Source of the DNA: Cocleimonas sp.
GTDB lineage: Bacteria; Pseudomonadota; Gammaproteobacteria; Thiotrichales; Thiotrichaceae
Direction of reading: 5' to 3'
NCBI GenBank assembly: GCA_021647365.1
Contig: JAKIUW010000006.1
Span: forward strand, 45,128-109,127
DNA length: 64,000 nt
This document shows, in pieces, positions 25,399 through 33,726 of this stretch. Made by a program: the position numbers and the translations under genes. Within the stretch, counting starts at the first letter, position 1; the number at the start of each line of letters is the position of its first letter. The notes under the pieces were generated by a model. The model ran no database searches. It had not been told where the DNA came from and saw only the letters and a list, made by a program, of their open reading frames with translations.

Positions 25399-26252
25399 TT
25401 AGCACATTAACAAGCCAGACAATAAAATCAGCATTACAGGATGCTCAAAATCAATTGACAAAAATATCCGACTCCCCTGCTCTGGATGCTGAATTATTGT
25501 TAGCGCACTGCCTTAATAAAAATCGCTCTTATTTATTCACGTGGCCTGAAAACACCTTAGACGAAGCACAGGCTAGTTGCTTTAATTCACTGCTAGAAAA
25601 ACGCCTAACCGATTACCCCGTTGCTTATCTACTCGGCACAAAAGCCTTCTGGACGTTAGATTTAATCGTCACGCCCGATGTACTAATCCCACGCCCAGAA
25701 ACCGAATTGTTGGTTGAAGTGGCGCTAGATAAAATCCGTAACATAAAAACCCCCAAAATATTAGACCTAGGCACAGGCACAGGTGCAATCGCATTGGCAC
25801 TATCCAGTGAACGCCCAGATGCTCAAATAACCGCCTGCGATTATTCTAGCGAGGCATTAAAAATCGCCAAACTGAATGCAAAAAATCATGGACTAAGCGA
25901 GCAAGTGACTTTTATAGAATCTAACTGGTTTTCAAATATTGAAGGTGAATTTGATTTAATCGTTTCTAACCCACCTTATATTGCAGAGAACGACCCACAC
26001 CTATTACAAACCATTCGCCATGAGCCTCAGCAAGCGCTAGTCGCAAAAGACACAGGGATGAGAGATATTGATATTTTGATTAAAGACGGTGACGACTATT
26101 TAAAAAATGAAAGCTGGATCATTATTGAACACGGCCATGATCAAGGGGCTAAAACCTTAGAAAGCTTTAATAAAAAAGGATTTTCGAATGCTGAAACACG
26201 TTTGGATATTAGCCAGAATCCGCGCTTGAGCTTTGCGCAGGTTATTTATTGA
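25398..26252 (+). CDS. prmC: Release factor glutamine methyltransferase PrmC (HemK)
   Basis: 284 residues if begun at an ATT codon at 25398, or 265 from a TTG at 25455. PrmC methylates the GGQ glutamine of release factors. Visible are LDAELLLAH, the SAM loop ILDLGTGTGAIALAL and catalytic NPPY in SNPPYIAE. The TTG start would leave only six residues before SPALDAELLL, whereas family members have about 18-25, and the frame upstream (STLTSQTIKSALQDAQNQL) reads like the expected helix. The ATT overlaps the prfA stop (TAATT) with GAGGA 9 bases before. The family call is secure; the start is inferred. Confidence 0.9.
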   Translation: MSTLTSQTIKSALQDAQNQLTKISDSPALDAELLLAHCLNKNRSYLFTWPENTLDEAQASCFNSLLEKRLTDYPVAYLLGTKAFWTLDLIVTPDVLIPRPETELLVEVALDKIRNIKTPKILDLGTGTGAIALALSSERPDAQITACDYSSEALKIAKLNAKNHGLSEQVTFIESNWFSNIEGEFDLIVSNPPYIAENDPHLLQTIRHEPQQALVAKDTGMRDIDILIKDGDDYLKNESWIIIEHGHDQGAKTLESFNKKGFSNAETRLDISQNPRLSFAQVIY

Positions 26253-26323
26253 AGCACCCCCCCCCCCCACCACTTTTACATGATGATTGATATTGATCAT
26301 GTAAAAATGGGGGGGTGTGCTTT
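26251..26323. repeat. C-rich repeat, facing pair with expanded C run
   Basis: The left arm reads GAAGCACC and continues as a run of about 12 C before ACCACTTTTACATGATG. The right arm is the normal reverse arm ending GGGGGGGTGTGCTTT. The expanded homopolymer suggests slippage. It overlaps the prmC stop codon. Confidence 0.9.
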
Positions 26324-26419
26324 GAAAATAAGAACTAGCTAGATCCCCAATATAAGCATTCGGAAATGACGATAATCAAAGAGTAAGCCGCACCGAAGAT
26401 GCAAAAAAAGATAAAAAAG

Positions 26420-26495
26420 TGGCGTCCCTACGGAGACTCGAACTCCGGTTACCGCCGTGAAAGGGCGGTGTCCTAGGCCACTAGACGATAGGGAC
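26420..26495 (-). tRNA. tRNA-Glu (TTC)
   Basis: The minus strand folds as a cloverleaf of 76 bases with encoded CCA: acceptor GTCCCTA/TAGGGAC, anticodon arm CCGCC-CTTTCAC-GGCGG with anticodon TTC, and T loop GTTCGAG. It reads GTCCCTATCGTCTAGTGG at the 5' end. Confidence 0.96.
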
Positions 26496-26533
26496 ATACT
26501 TTATGATGCAATTCACAGACATACAAAACCGCA

Positions 26534-26590
26534 TAAAAAAAGAGCATTCTTAAGTTAATCAACCGAAGTTAATAGAAAGAATGCTCTTCA
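26534..26590. terminator. Hairpin between the two tRNA-Glu genes
   Basis: AAGAGCATTCTT pairs with AAGAATGCTCTT, a 12-bp perfect stem, with AAAAAA to the left, which is a T-run on the minus strand used by the tRNA genes. It lies about 50 bases downstream of the second tRNA-Glu gene and fits a rho-independent terminator. Confidence 0.75.
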
Positions 26591-26642
26591 ATGGTAAACC
26601 ACAAAACTTCTTCAGTCTGTGGTTATAAATGAGCGCGTAAAA

Positions 26643-26717
26643 TGGCGTCCCCACGGGGACTTGAACCCCGGTTACCGCCGTGAAAGGGCGGTGTCCTAAC
26701 CGCTAGACGATGGGGAC
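26643..26717 (-). tRNA. tRNA-Glu (TTC), second copy
   Basis: 75 bases including encoded CCA: acceptor GTCCCCA/TGGGGAC, anticodon arm CCGCC-CTTTCAC-GGCGG with TTC, T loop GTTCAAG. It differs from the first copy in the acceptor, D and T arms, so it is not a recent perfect duplicate. Confidence 0.96.
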
Positions 26718-26798
26718 ACATTTACTTACGGTAAGTGTCTATTTCGCTAGACGCTAGTTTACGCTGATTCATCTGATTTTTAACACGCTAAAAGCAGG

Positions 26799-27047
26799 TT
26801 AATCATCATCTAAATCTTGCAATGATCGCTTCTCATTAAGAGCCGAATCGTCGCGAGGCGAGAACATAACAGATGTTGCCAGACCAGTAAACAAAAACAT
26901 GAAGCCTAATGGTACAATGAACAAAAATTTTGTCGCCCATTCATCATTACCTTGAAACATAAACCAGAAACCGAGGATTAATCCTACAGCTGCCATTATC
27001 AAGCCAATGATAAATATTATTTGACCGAGGAGCGCTACGTTTTTCAT
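26799..27047 (-). CDS. Small two-helix membrane protein
   Basis: 82 residues from the ATG at 27047, which has AAGGG 9 bases upstream; a TTG two codons earlier is less likely. Two hydrophobic segments (about 3-27 and 42-62) form a hairpin in the inner membrane, and the tail is acidic (SLQDLDDD). It sits between tRNA-Ala and tRNA-Glu on the same strand. No family recognised. Confidence 0.7.
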   Translation of the reverse strand: MKNVALLGQIIFIIGLIMAAVGLILGFWFMFQGNDEWATKFLFIVPLGFMFLFTGLATSVMFSPRDDSALNEKRSLQDLDDD

Positions 27048-27121
27048 AATCAAAAACCCTTGCTAACCTACTGTCCCATTTTGATGCGAAACCACAATAC
27101 TTGTGACAGTCGCATCTTAAA

Positions 27122-27197
27122 TGGTGGAGCTAGGCGGGATCGAACCGCCGACCTCTGCAGTGCCACTGCAGCGCTCTCCCAGCTGAGCTATAGCCCC
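27122..27197 (-). tRNA. tRNA-Ala (GGC)
   Basis: 76 bases with encoded CCA. Acceptor GGGGCTA/TAGCTCC, anticodon arm CTGCA-GTGGCAC-TGCAG giving anticodon GGC, T loop GTTCGAT. The order tRNA-Ala then tRNA-Glu on one strand is common in gammaproteobacteria. Confidence 0.96.
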
Positions 27198-27448
27198 ACT
27201 GCCAAAAGAAGCGCGAATTCTGAGGCAAAGCTCTAATTCTGTCAAGCTTAATGGCTGACTTTTTGTATTAAATAATCTCTTTAAAAACTTCCTTTGCTCA
27301 GCTTGTATTAAGTATTCACTGTGTATCCTAGAAAGATAATATTATACCTGTGTCATTTTTCGATAAAATTTAATGAAATTAAATGTATAGTTCGAAACTT
27401 ACACCCAATTTATTTGTCTTATAGTTCGTGCTAATGGGGATTATCCGA

Positions 27449-27502
27449 ATGAAAACTAAGCAAATAAAAATAAACAAAGGCTTGCAAAATAAAAATGACT
27501 AA
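27449..27502 (+). CDS. Short leader ORF overlapping the next gene start
   Basis: A 17-codon frame (MKTKQIKINKGLQNKND) begins at an ATG with a strong ribosome-binding site (GGGGA, 8 bases upstream) and its stop overlaps the start region of the following gene (ATGACTAA). The following gene itself has no well-placed site, so translation may be coupled through this leader. It could instead be fortuitous. Confidence 0.4.
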   Translation: MKTKQIKINKGLQNKND

Positions 27503-30095
27503 TTCAAATATTAGATTCAGAACTATTAAAGCACTTAGCTCAACGCTATTGCTACTCAGCGTACTAAGCAGCAGTCTAGCCACCGCTGCACCCAATTCAA
27601 GATCACCTATGGGTATTAATACCAATGAAATAATGGATACCACAGCAAGTATTCCTTTTGCTGATGTGTTTAAAACCTCGCTGCCTTTTGAAGAAGGTCG
27701 TCCTTGGATTACTAAGGGAAAGGTTACTTATGATAAACACGGCTGGCCCAAAAATCTAAATGGCGGCCAAGCTGGTACGCGTTTCTTACACACTATTCCT
27801 GCTAAGGCTGCTCCTAATGGAAACTACACCGTACTTTATGACGGTGAAGGTGTACTGACTTACAGTGATGATGCAAAATTAGTATTCCGTGAAAAGGGTA
27901 GAGATGTAATTTCTATCATGGCGAACCGTTCGGGTAAAAAAGATGAGTTTCGTGTCAAGCTGATCATCAAACACAGTAACCCTTCTGATCATTTACGCAA
28001 TATTCGTGTGATGATGCCAGGTGGCGTGTGTGCAAATAATCCTTTTAGACGTGTTAATAAAAACCAGTGCGGCGGCTCTCGTTTTATGTCATTTGAAGAA
28101 CACCATGCAAGTCTGATTTTTAATCCTGCCTACTTGGATTACATGAAAGATTTTAAAGTCATTCGCTTTATGAATATGTCAGGCATTACGCGTAACCCGC
28201 TCAGCCATTGGGATAAACGCCCTAAAGTAACCGATCCAACGTGGGGTGGTAAAGAAGGTATGCGTGGTGCACCCATTGAGATCATGGTGGCGTTGGCAAA
28301 CAAGTTAAGTGCTGATCCTTGGTTTAGTATTCCTCATAAAGCCAATAATAATTTTGTGCGCCAGCAGGCCCGCTATGTGAAAAACAACTTAAAACCAGGT
28401 TTAAAGGCTTACGTTGAATATACCAACGAAGCATGGAACAGTATTTTTACGCAAGCACATTATGTTAAAGACATGGGCGAGCGTATGCAGTTGGATATTG
28501 ACCGTGACAAAGGGGGTTACAAATACTTCTCCATGCGTTCGGTACAAATTTTTGACATGTGGGAAAGTGAATTTGGTGGCACTCAACGTATCGTCCGCGT
28601 TATGGGAAGCTGGGTTGGTTGGACGCGTTTAACTGAAATGTTACTCAGCTACCGCAATGCCTATAAAAAGACCGATGCTGTAGCCATAGCACCCTATTTT
28701 GAGCCTAAGTTAAAAAATTCAAAAAAAGCTCGAAGTGTTAGTCAAATATTTAAAATGATTTACGATCCAAAAGAAAGACGTTCAATTCCTGAGGTTCTAA
28801 AACAAATAAAAAAGAATGCAGTATTAGCCGCAAAGTTTGGTGTGGAGCTTATTGCTTATGAAGGCGGACAGCACCTTGTTGACTGGAAAAGCCGTAGTGT
28901 AAATTCACACCCGACCAAATTATTTATTGCAGCCAATAGAGATTGGCGTATGGCTAAAGCCTATTCTGACTTCTTACGCGGCTGGAAGAAAAATGGAGGA
29001 AAACTGTTTGTAAACTTCTCAGCACCGCGTACCTACCAATGGTACGGCGCTTGGGGAACAAAAGAACATATCGAACAACCCACTTCAAAAGCACCAAAGC
29101 ACAAAGCTATCGTACAATTTGCGCGTAGCAATCCTTGTTGGTGGAAGTCGTGTACAGGTGCACAATTTGCTCGTTTAAATAAACCCGCACATAATCCTGT
29201 TGGCGATGTGTTTGCTTTAGTGCCCACAAAAACACTTAATAAAATACCACCTAAAAAGCCAACGGCAATTGTAGCTAAACCTGCAACAAAGACTCCTGCT
29301 GTAGCGGCCGTCGCAAAAACAATCGCAAAAATAGTTACACCCACAATGATACCACCAACAGTAACTGTGGCATCAAAAAACAGGGACTTACCTATTTGGG
29401 CAATGAAAAAAGATGATAGTGACAGCAAATCAAAAGAGACTCTCGTACCTAAATCAACCGTAACAAAGTCAAAAGCGACAAACAAACCAAAAGTAGCAAA
29501 AGCACCTATCAAACATGATGCCGTTGTACACCGTGTAAAAGGTAAAGGCCGTATTTGGAAAAATAAAGATGCTATGCGTTTAGCCAATATTGTTGACGGT
29601 AAAATAAATGGCGGTAAAGATTTATCAGCCGTTTGGCAAACTCACTGGGATAATAAGTACCTTTATGTACGTGTTGATGCGGTTGATGACAAGTTTGTTC
29701 GTGATTCTAAAAATCCTTGGGGTGATGACTCGATCGAAATTTACATCGATGCTGATGGTAGCCGTGGTAGTAAATTTGATGGTAAAAATGACTTCCACCT
29801 TATTTATCGTTGGAAAGATAAAAGCGTCAATCTAAGCAAAAACTCACCGCGCAAGAGAAACATGGGTATTCAACAAACCATGACACGAACTAACGGGGGT
29901 TACAGCCTTGAAACTGCAATACCTTGGACAACACTGGGCGTAAAACCAGTGGCAGGGAAATCCATTGGTATTGATGTGCAAGTAAACGACGATGACAGTG
30001 GAAGAGACCGTGATGGCAAGCTCGCATGGCATGCCAAAAGCAATAACTCTTGGACTAACCCAAAGACCTTTGGACGCCTGATACTTGGTATATAG
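27495..30095 (+). CDS. Exported clan-A glycosidase-like protein with CBM9-like C-terminus (paralog 1)
   Basis: 866 residues. Signal peptide about 1-32 (LLLLSVLSSSLATAA). The central region (about 200-530) has barrel-like motifs: RFMNMSGITRNP, GAPIEIMVALANKL, YVEYTNEAWN with N311-E312, and ELIAYEGGQHLVDW with E456. An Asn-Glu pair followed by a second Glu is the acid/base and nucleophile pattern of clan GH-A. A Pro/Lys/Thr-rich linker (about 560-690) leads to a CBM9-like sugar-binding domain (about 700-866; DDSIEIYIDADGSRGSKFDG). Substrate unknown, probably a polysaccharide in the periplasm or outside. A second paralog follows directly. Confidence 0.75.
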   Translation: MTNSNIRFRTIKALSSTLLLLSVLSSSLATAAPNSRSPMGINTNEIMDTTASIPFADVFKTSLPFEEGRPWITKGKVTYDKHGWPKNLNGGQAGTRFLHTIPAKAAPNGNYTVLYDGEGVLTYSDDAKLVFREKGRDVISIMANRSGKKDEFRVKLIIKHSNPSDHLRNIRVMMPGGVCANNPFRRVNKNQCGGSRFMSFEEHHASLIFNPAYLDYMKDFKVIRFMNMSGITRNPLSHWDKRPKVTDPTWGGKEGMRGAPIEIMVALANKLSADPWFSIPHKANNNFVRQQARYVKNNLKPGLKAYVEYTNEAWNSIFTQAHYVKDMGERMQLDIDRDKGGYKYFSMRSVQIFDMWESEFGGTQRIVRVMGSWVGWTRLTEMLLSYRNAYKKTDAVAIAPYFEPKLKNSKKARSVSQIFKMIYDPKERRSIPEVLKQIKKNAVLAAKFGVELIAYEGGQHLVDWKSRSVNSHPTKLFIAANRDWRMAKAYSDFLRGWKKNGGKLFVNFSAPRTYQWYGAWGTKEHIEQPTSKAPKHKAIVQFARSNPCWWKSCTGAQFARLNKPAHNPVGDVFALVPTKTLNKIPPKKPTAIVAKPATKTPAVAAVAKTIAKIVTPTMIPPTVTVASKNRDLPIWAMKKDDSDSKSKETLVPKSTVTKSKATNKPKVAKAPIKHDAVVHRVKGKGRIWKNKDAMRLANIVDGKINGGKDLSAVWQTHWDNKYLYVRVDAVDDKFVRDSKNPWGDDSIEIYIDADGSRGSKFDGKNDFHLIYRWKDKSVNLSKNSPRKRNMGIQQTMTRTNGGYSLETAIPWTTLGVKPVAGKSIGIDVQVNDDDSGRDRDGKLAWHAKSNNSWTNPKTFGRLILGI

Positions 30096-30111
30096 TGCTT
30101 GGTATAGTTAC

Positions 30112-30270
30112 AAACGCACCCCTACTTTTGAATGATAGCTAGTTCGCTTTTAAAACGACTGCTAAAATTTATGCAAAGCTACAGGATATGTTTCAGGCTT
30201 GCTATATTCAAAATTCAAAGTCGTTAAAAAACTAACGAGTATCATGTAAAAGTGGGGGGGGTGTGCTTTA
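30112..30270. repeat. Long-form C-rich palindromic element
   Basis: A 159-bp palindrome between the two paralogs. Outer arms are ACGCACCCCTACTTTTG (left, decayed) and GTAAAAGTGGGGGGGGTGTG (right). Inside, GATAGCTAGTTCGCTTTTAA then AACGACTGC faces GTCGTTAAAAAACTAACGAG then TATC. The segment ATGCAAAGCTACAGGAT also occurs in the copy at 61849. Confidence 0.88.
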
Positions 30271-30342
30271 TAATCACATTTCTAAACACATTTTATTGTC
30301 ATTAACTTATTCGTTTTTCATTCTTCTTTCTGAGGTTTTTCC

Positions 30343-32778
30343 ATGCGTTTTTTTAAACTTCTGCTATTTTTTGTTTTTGGCCTCGCCCTTGTTGGAGCAG
30401 GAAGTTGGGGTTATAAAAAGTATATCGAATATATAAACTTCAATATGCCAGCGGCAACACCACCGACAGCACAGCAGTTAGAAACCGCCAAGAACAACAA
30501 ATTAAAAACAGCCAAAATCTCAGCAACAGGCACTGCGCCTAGCAAAGCACCCAGACAATCAAAAACAAATGCTGTGCTGGGCATTAACACAGCCGATGTT
30601 CGAGAAGATACTTCAAGCGTTCAATTCTTAAACCTCTTCAAATCCTCGATTCCTTTTACCGAAACCATCCCTTGGGGCAGTAGCAAAGGCGTTGAATACG
30701 ACAGAAATGGCTGGCCGATAAAGCTAAACGGCGGACAAGCTGGCACAAAGTTCCTCAATCGCCTGCCAGAAGATACCGTCGAAGATGGCTTCTTTACAGT
30801 TCTATACGACGGTGAAGGAGAAATATTTTACGGTAATGATGCCCGCCTTATTGTACATCGCCCTAATAAGGACGTTATCGAAATCAAAGCGGGCAAAGAT
30901 CATATTTTAAATGCTTCATTATTTATCAAGAAAACCAACCCCAAAAACCACATTCGCAATATTCGTATTCTGCCCGAAGGTGGGATTTGTGAAGGTATCC
31001 CGCATATTCGCGTGAAGAAAGCCGATGCCTGTGGCGCGATTAAATACTTATCATTTGAAGATCACCACACGCCACTTACCGCTGAGCAAGGCGCTGACAA
31101 AACCAATCCAACCTATTCAAACGACATCAGCAAGCAACTATTATTCAACCCTGATTATTTAAATTTCATGAAAGATTTTCAAGTGGTTCGTTTTATGAAT
31201 ATGTCAGGCATGACGCGTAACCCTGTCGAGTCGTGGAATAAAAGAAACACAATGGCTAAAGCCTCATGGGGCGGCAAATACGGCTCGCGTGGAGCACCTG
31301 TTGAAGTGATGGTGGCGCTGGCAAACACCATTAAAGCCGACCCTTGGTTTTCGATGCCTTACAAAGCCAACGATGACTATATACAAAAGTTTGCCGAGTA
31401 TGTAAAAACCAACCTCGACCCTAGCTTAAAAGCCTATATCGAGTATAGCAACGAGACATGGAATCCTATTTTCATCCACCACGATTATGCCATAGAGCAA
31501 GGCTTAAAAGCAGGCTTAGACAAAGCCAAATCCCCTGCTGGCTATAAATGGTATTCGCGACGCAGCGTTGAAGTATTTAAAATATGGGAAAAAGCTTTTG
31601 CTGGGCATGAACAACTCATTCGTACGTTGGGAAGCTGGGCAAGCAATCAAAACATGTCGAGCCAAATATTATCCTTTGAAGATGCTTACAAGGTCACCGA
31701 TGCCATTGCCATTGGTCCTTATGTTTCGGCGCATCCAAAAGTATTGCGAACCTTAGATAATGTTGATCAAGTCTTTAAAGCAATGATGGATAAAACCTCA
31801 AAATGGGGCATGCAATCGATCATTTCATACATCGAAAAACAATCCAAAGTTGCCAATTCCTTTGGGGTAGATTTAATCGCTTATGAAGGCGGGCAACACT
31901 TGGTCGATTGGAATACCCGTAAGGTGGAAGAAGATCCAAACCCCCTACTCTACGCGGCAAATCGTGACCCGCGCATGGGCATTATTTACGATGAACTATT
32001 GCGCGAATGGAACCGTGCCGGCGGCAAGCTCTTCGTTGCATTCAGCGCACCCCGTATTTACAGTTGGTACGGCAGTTGGGGGATAAAAGAACACATCCGT
32101 CAGCCACGTTCAGAAGCGCCGAAATACGATTCATTACTACGCTATCTGAATGCACAACTGCATCCTGAAAAGCAAATGGCTAACACCACGCTCAGAGAAG
32201 ATGAATTGCTTGCCATAAAAGTCCCCTACGCAAAAAGCCCACAACAAATCTGGGACATGAGCCAGCTAAAAACACTGCCTTCAAAACTTAAAGACAATAA
32301 TCTCAGCGACTTTAGTGTGGCATGGAAAAGTAATTGGGATTCAAAACACCTCTATATTAGCTTTGCCGTGACGGATGATGATATTCAAAAGGACGATAGA
32401 ATTGTGCTGACGTTGGATACCACACAAGAAATTGCACCAATTAAAGCAGGGGGAAAACCTGATACAAAAGAAAAGGAAGCGAGTGACAACGAAGATAAAA
32501 AGAATACATCAAATCCCGTCAAAACCTACAGCTTCACACCTGCGGATAGCTACGGCACACAAACAAACCTCACCAAAACAGACACAGGCTATCTGCTAAA
32601 CATTGCCCTACCGTGGTCAGAGATTTACGACGGCGAAAAATCACGTGTGAAATCAGGCAGTCAAATCGGTATTAATATTATCGCCACGGATATTGATAAA
32701 GGCGAACGAGGCAGTAAAAAACTACATTGGGCAGAAACCAATAAGCCCTTACCTAAGATTGAATTGAGCAACCTCTAA
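30343..32778 (+). CDS. Membrane-anchored clan-A glycosidase-like protein with CBM9-like C-terminus (paralog 2)
   Basis: 811 residues, co-linear with the gene before it. The N-terminus is an uncleaved-looking membrane anchor (LLLFFVFGLALVGAGSWGY), not a cleavable signal, then a low-complexity stretch to about residue 75. The barrel motifs recur: RFMNMSGMTRNP, GAPVEVMVALANTI, YIEYSNETWN with N370-E371, and DLIAYEGGQHLVDW with E515. The C-terminal domain keeps CBM9-like strands (WDSKHLYISFAVTDDDI, IALPWSEIY). One paralog is released and the other anchored, suggesting division of labour on one substrate. GC content is a little higher than in paralog 1. Confidence 0.75.
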   Translation: MRFFKLLLFFVFGLALVGAGSWGYKKYIEYINFNMPAATPPTAQQLETAKNNKLKTAKISATGTAPSKAPRQSKTNAVLGINTADVREDTSSVQFLNLFKSSIPFTETIPWGSSKGVEYDRNGWPIKLNGGQAGTKFLNRLPEDTVEDGFFTVLYDGEGEIFYGNDARLIVHRPNKDVIEIKAGKDHILNASLFIKKTNPKNHIRNIRILPEGGICEGIPHIRVKKADACGAIKYLSFEDHHTPLTAEQGADKTNPTYSNDISKQLLFNPDYLNFMKDFQVVRFMNMSGMTRNPVESWNKRNTMAKASWGGKYGSRGAPVEVMVALANTIKADPWFSMPYKANDDYIQKFAEYVKTNLDPSLKAYIEYSNETWNPIFIHHDYAIEQGLKAGLDKAKSPAGYKWYSRRSVEVFKIWEKAFAGHEQLIRTLGSWASNQNMSSQILSFEDAYKVTDAIAIGPYVSAHPKVLRTLDNVDQVFKAMMDKTSKWGMQSIISYIEKQSKVANSFGVDLIAYEGGQHLVDWNTRKVEEDPNPLLYAANRDPRMGIIYDELLREWNRAGGKLFVAFSAPRIYSWYGSWGIKEHIRQPRSEAPKYDSLLRYLNAQLHPEKQMANTTLREDELLAIKVPYAKSPQQIWDMSQLKTLPSKLKDNNLSDFSVAWKSNWDSKHLYISFAVTDDDIQKDDRIVLTLDTTQEIAPIKAGGKPDTKEKEASDNEDKKNTSNPVKTYSFTPADSYGTQTNLTKTDTGYLLNIALPWSEIYDGEKSRVKSGSQIGINIIATDIDKGERGSKKLHWAETNKPLPKIELSNL

Positions 32779-32800
32779 AAACAACGATTACTAAAGATAT

Positions 32801-32901
32801 AAAGCACACCCCCCCACTTTTACATGATGTAGCCTTGCATGAGTTCTAGCAGTCGCTAAAAAATGAACGAGCTATCATATAAATATGGGGGGGTGTGCTT
32901 T
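32801..32901. repeat. Long-form C-rich palindromic element, compact
   Basis: 101 bases: AAAGCACACCCCCCCAC then TTTTACATGATG, an inner segment GTAGCCTTGCATGAGTTC then TAGCAGTCGCTAAAAAATGA then ACGAGCTATCAT, and a reverse arm with ATATGGGGGGGTGTGCTTT. The inner segment is the reverse complement of that in the 61849 copy, with scattered differences. Confidence 0.88.
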
Positions 32902-32921
32902 CTTCTATAGTCTACTCACGC

Positions 32922-32944
32922 TATAATCACGCGCTAACTAGCGC
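32922..32944 (+). promoter_or_regulatory. -10 box and palindrome before the Sel1 gene
   Basis: TATAAT is followed by CACGCGCTAACTAGCGCG, in which GCGCT and AGCGC form a small palindrome. A closely similar block precedes valS (33687 onward). Confidence 0.45.
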
Positions 32945-32976
32945 GAATAAATTAGACTCATTGATAAGGCATATAC

Positions 32977-33564
32977 ATGAAAAAAATCATATTAACAATA
33001 ATGATAACTTTAGGGATAAGCTCAAGCGGTAGTGCTACTAGTTTTGGGGATGTCAAAAAATCTTGTGAAGATGGAAGTGCCAAAGCATGCTCCCACCTTG
33101 GATATATGTATAGTAAAGGTGAAAATGTAAAACAAGATTATTTTAAGGCAGCGAAACTTTTTAAAAAAGCTTGCGATGATGAAAGTGCTGTCGGATGCTT
33201 TTTATCTGGCGCGATGTATTATAAAGGAACTGGTGTAAAACAAAATATAACGAAGGCTGCAGAGCTTTACAACAAGGCTTGTGATAAAGGAAATGCAGAA
33301 GGATGTATGGGGCTTGGCATTATGTATCTAACCGGTGATGGAGTTGAACAGAGTGATTTAAAGGTATCAGAACTATTTAAAAAAGCATGTGACCAGGGAA
33401 ATGCTGGTGGATGCTTCCTGCTTGGTAGAATCTACTATGAAGGCAAAGGAGTAAAACAAGATTACTCTAAAGCAAAAGAACTATATGGCAAAGCTTGTGA
33501 GGGTGGAGATACTAGCGGGTGCAAAATTTATAAAATTATGAGCAAAAATAAGAAAATAAAATAA
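32977..33564 (+). CDS. Secreted Cys-rich Sel1-repeat (Hcp-like) protein
   Basis: 195 residues with a signal peptide (about 1-21). Four to five Sel1 repeats follow, each with a Cys pair spaced 7 apart at helix turns: KSCEDGSAKACSHLGYMY, KACDDESAVGCFLSGAMY, KACDKGNAEGCMGLGIMY, KACDQGNAGGCFLLGRIY. This disulfide-bonded helix-turn-helix design is that of Helicobacter cysteine-rich (Hcp) proteins. A periplasmic protein-binding role is expected. Despite database names for Hcp relatives, no beta-lactamase motif is visible. Base composition is more AT-rich than its neighbour valS. Confidence 0.88.
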   Translation: MKKIILTIMITLGISSSGSATSFGDVKKSCEDGSAKACSHLGYMYSKGENVKQDYFKAAKLFKKACDDESAVGCFLSGAMYYKGTGVKQNITKAAELYNKACDKGNAEGCMGLGIMYLTGDGVEQSDLKVSELFKKACDQGNAGGCFLLGRIYYEGKGVKQDYSKAKELYGKACEGGDTSGCKIYKIMSKNKKIK

Positions 33565-33686
33565 CGACTAGAATATCCCCTATTCTACTGGATACCTCTA
33601 GAGCAAAAACATTTCAAATTCTAATTGCACACCTATTTTTAAGAATAAATTTATCTGCAACGTAGTCTCAATAGTGCTTTTCAAGT

Positions 33687-33692
33687 TATACT
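33687..33692 (+). promoter_or_regulatory. Probable -10 box of valS
   Basis: TATACT followed by CCCGCGCTAATTAAACGCGA, matching the arrangement before the Sel1 gene 760 bases upstream. The valS ATG is 34 bases downstream. Confidence 0.4.
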
Positions 33693-33726
33693 CCCGCGCT
33701 AATTAAACGCGAATCAGAACAGGCTC

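Noticed and set aside
29033..29587. 184-residue hydrophobic-looking frame on the minus strand
   Set aside because: It lies wholly antisense to the linker of glycosidase-like paralog 1; its Val/Ala/Phe richness comes from the Lys/Thr/Ala codons of the real gene.
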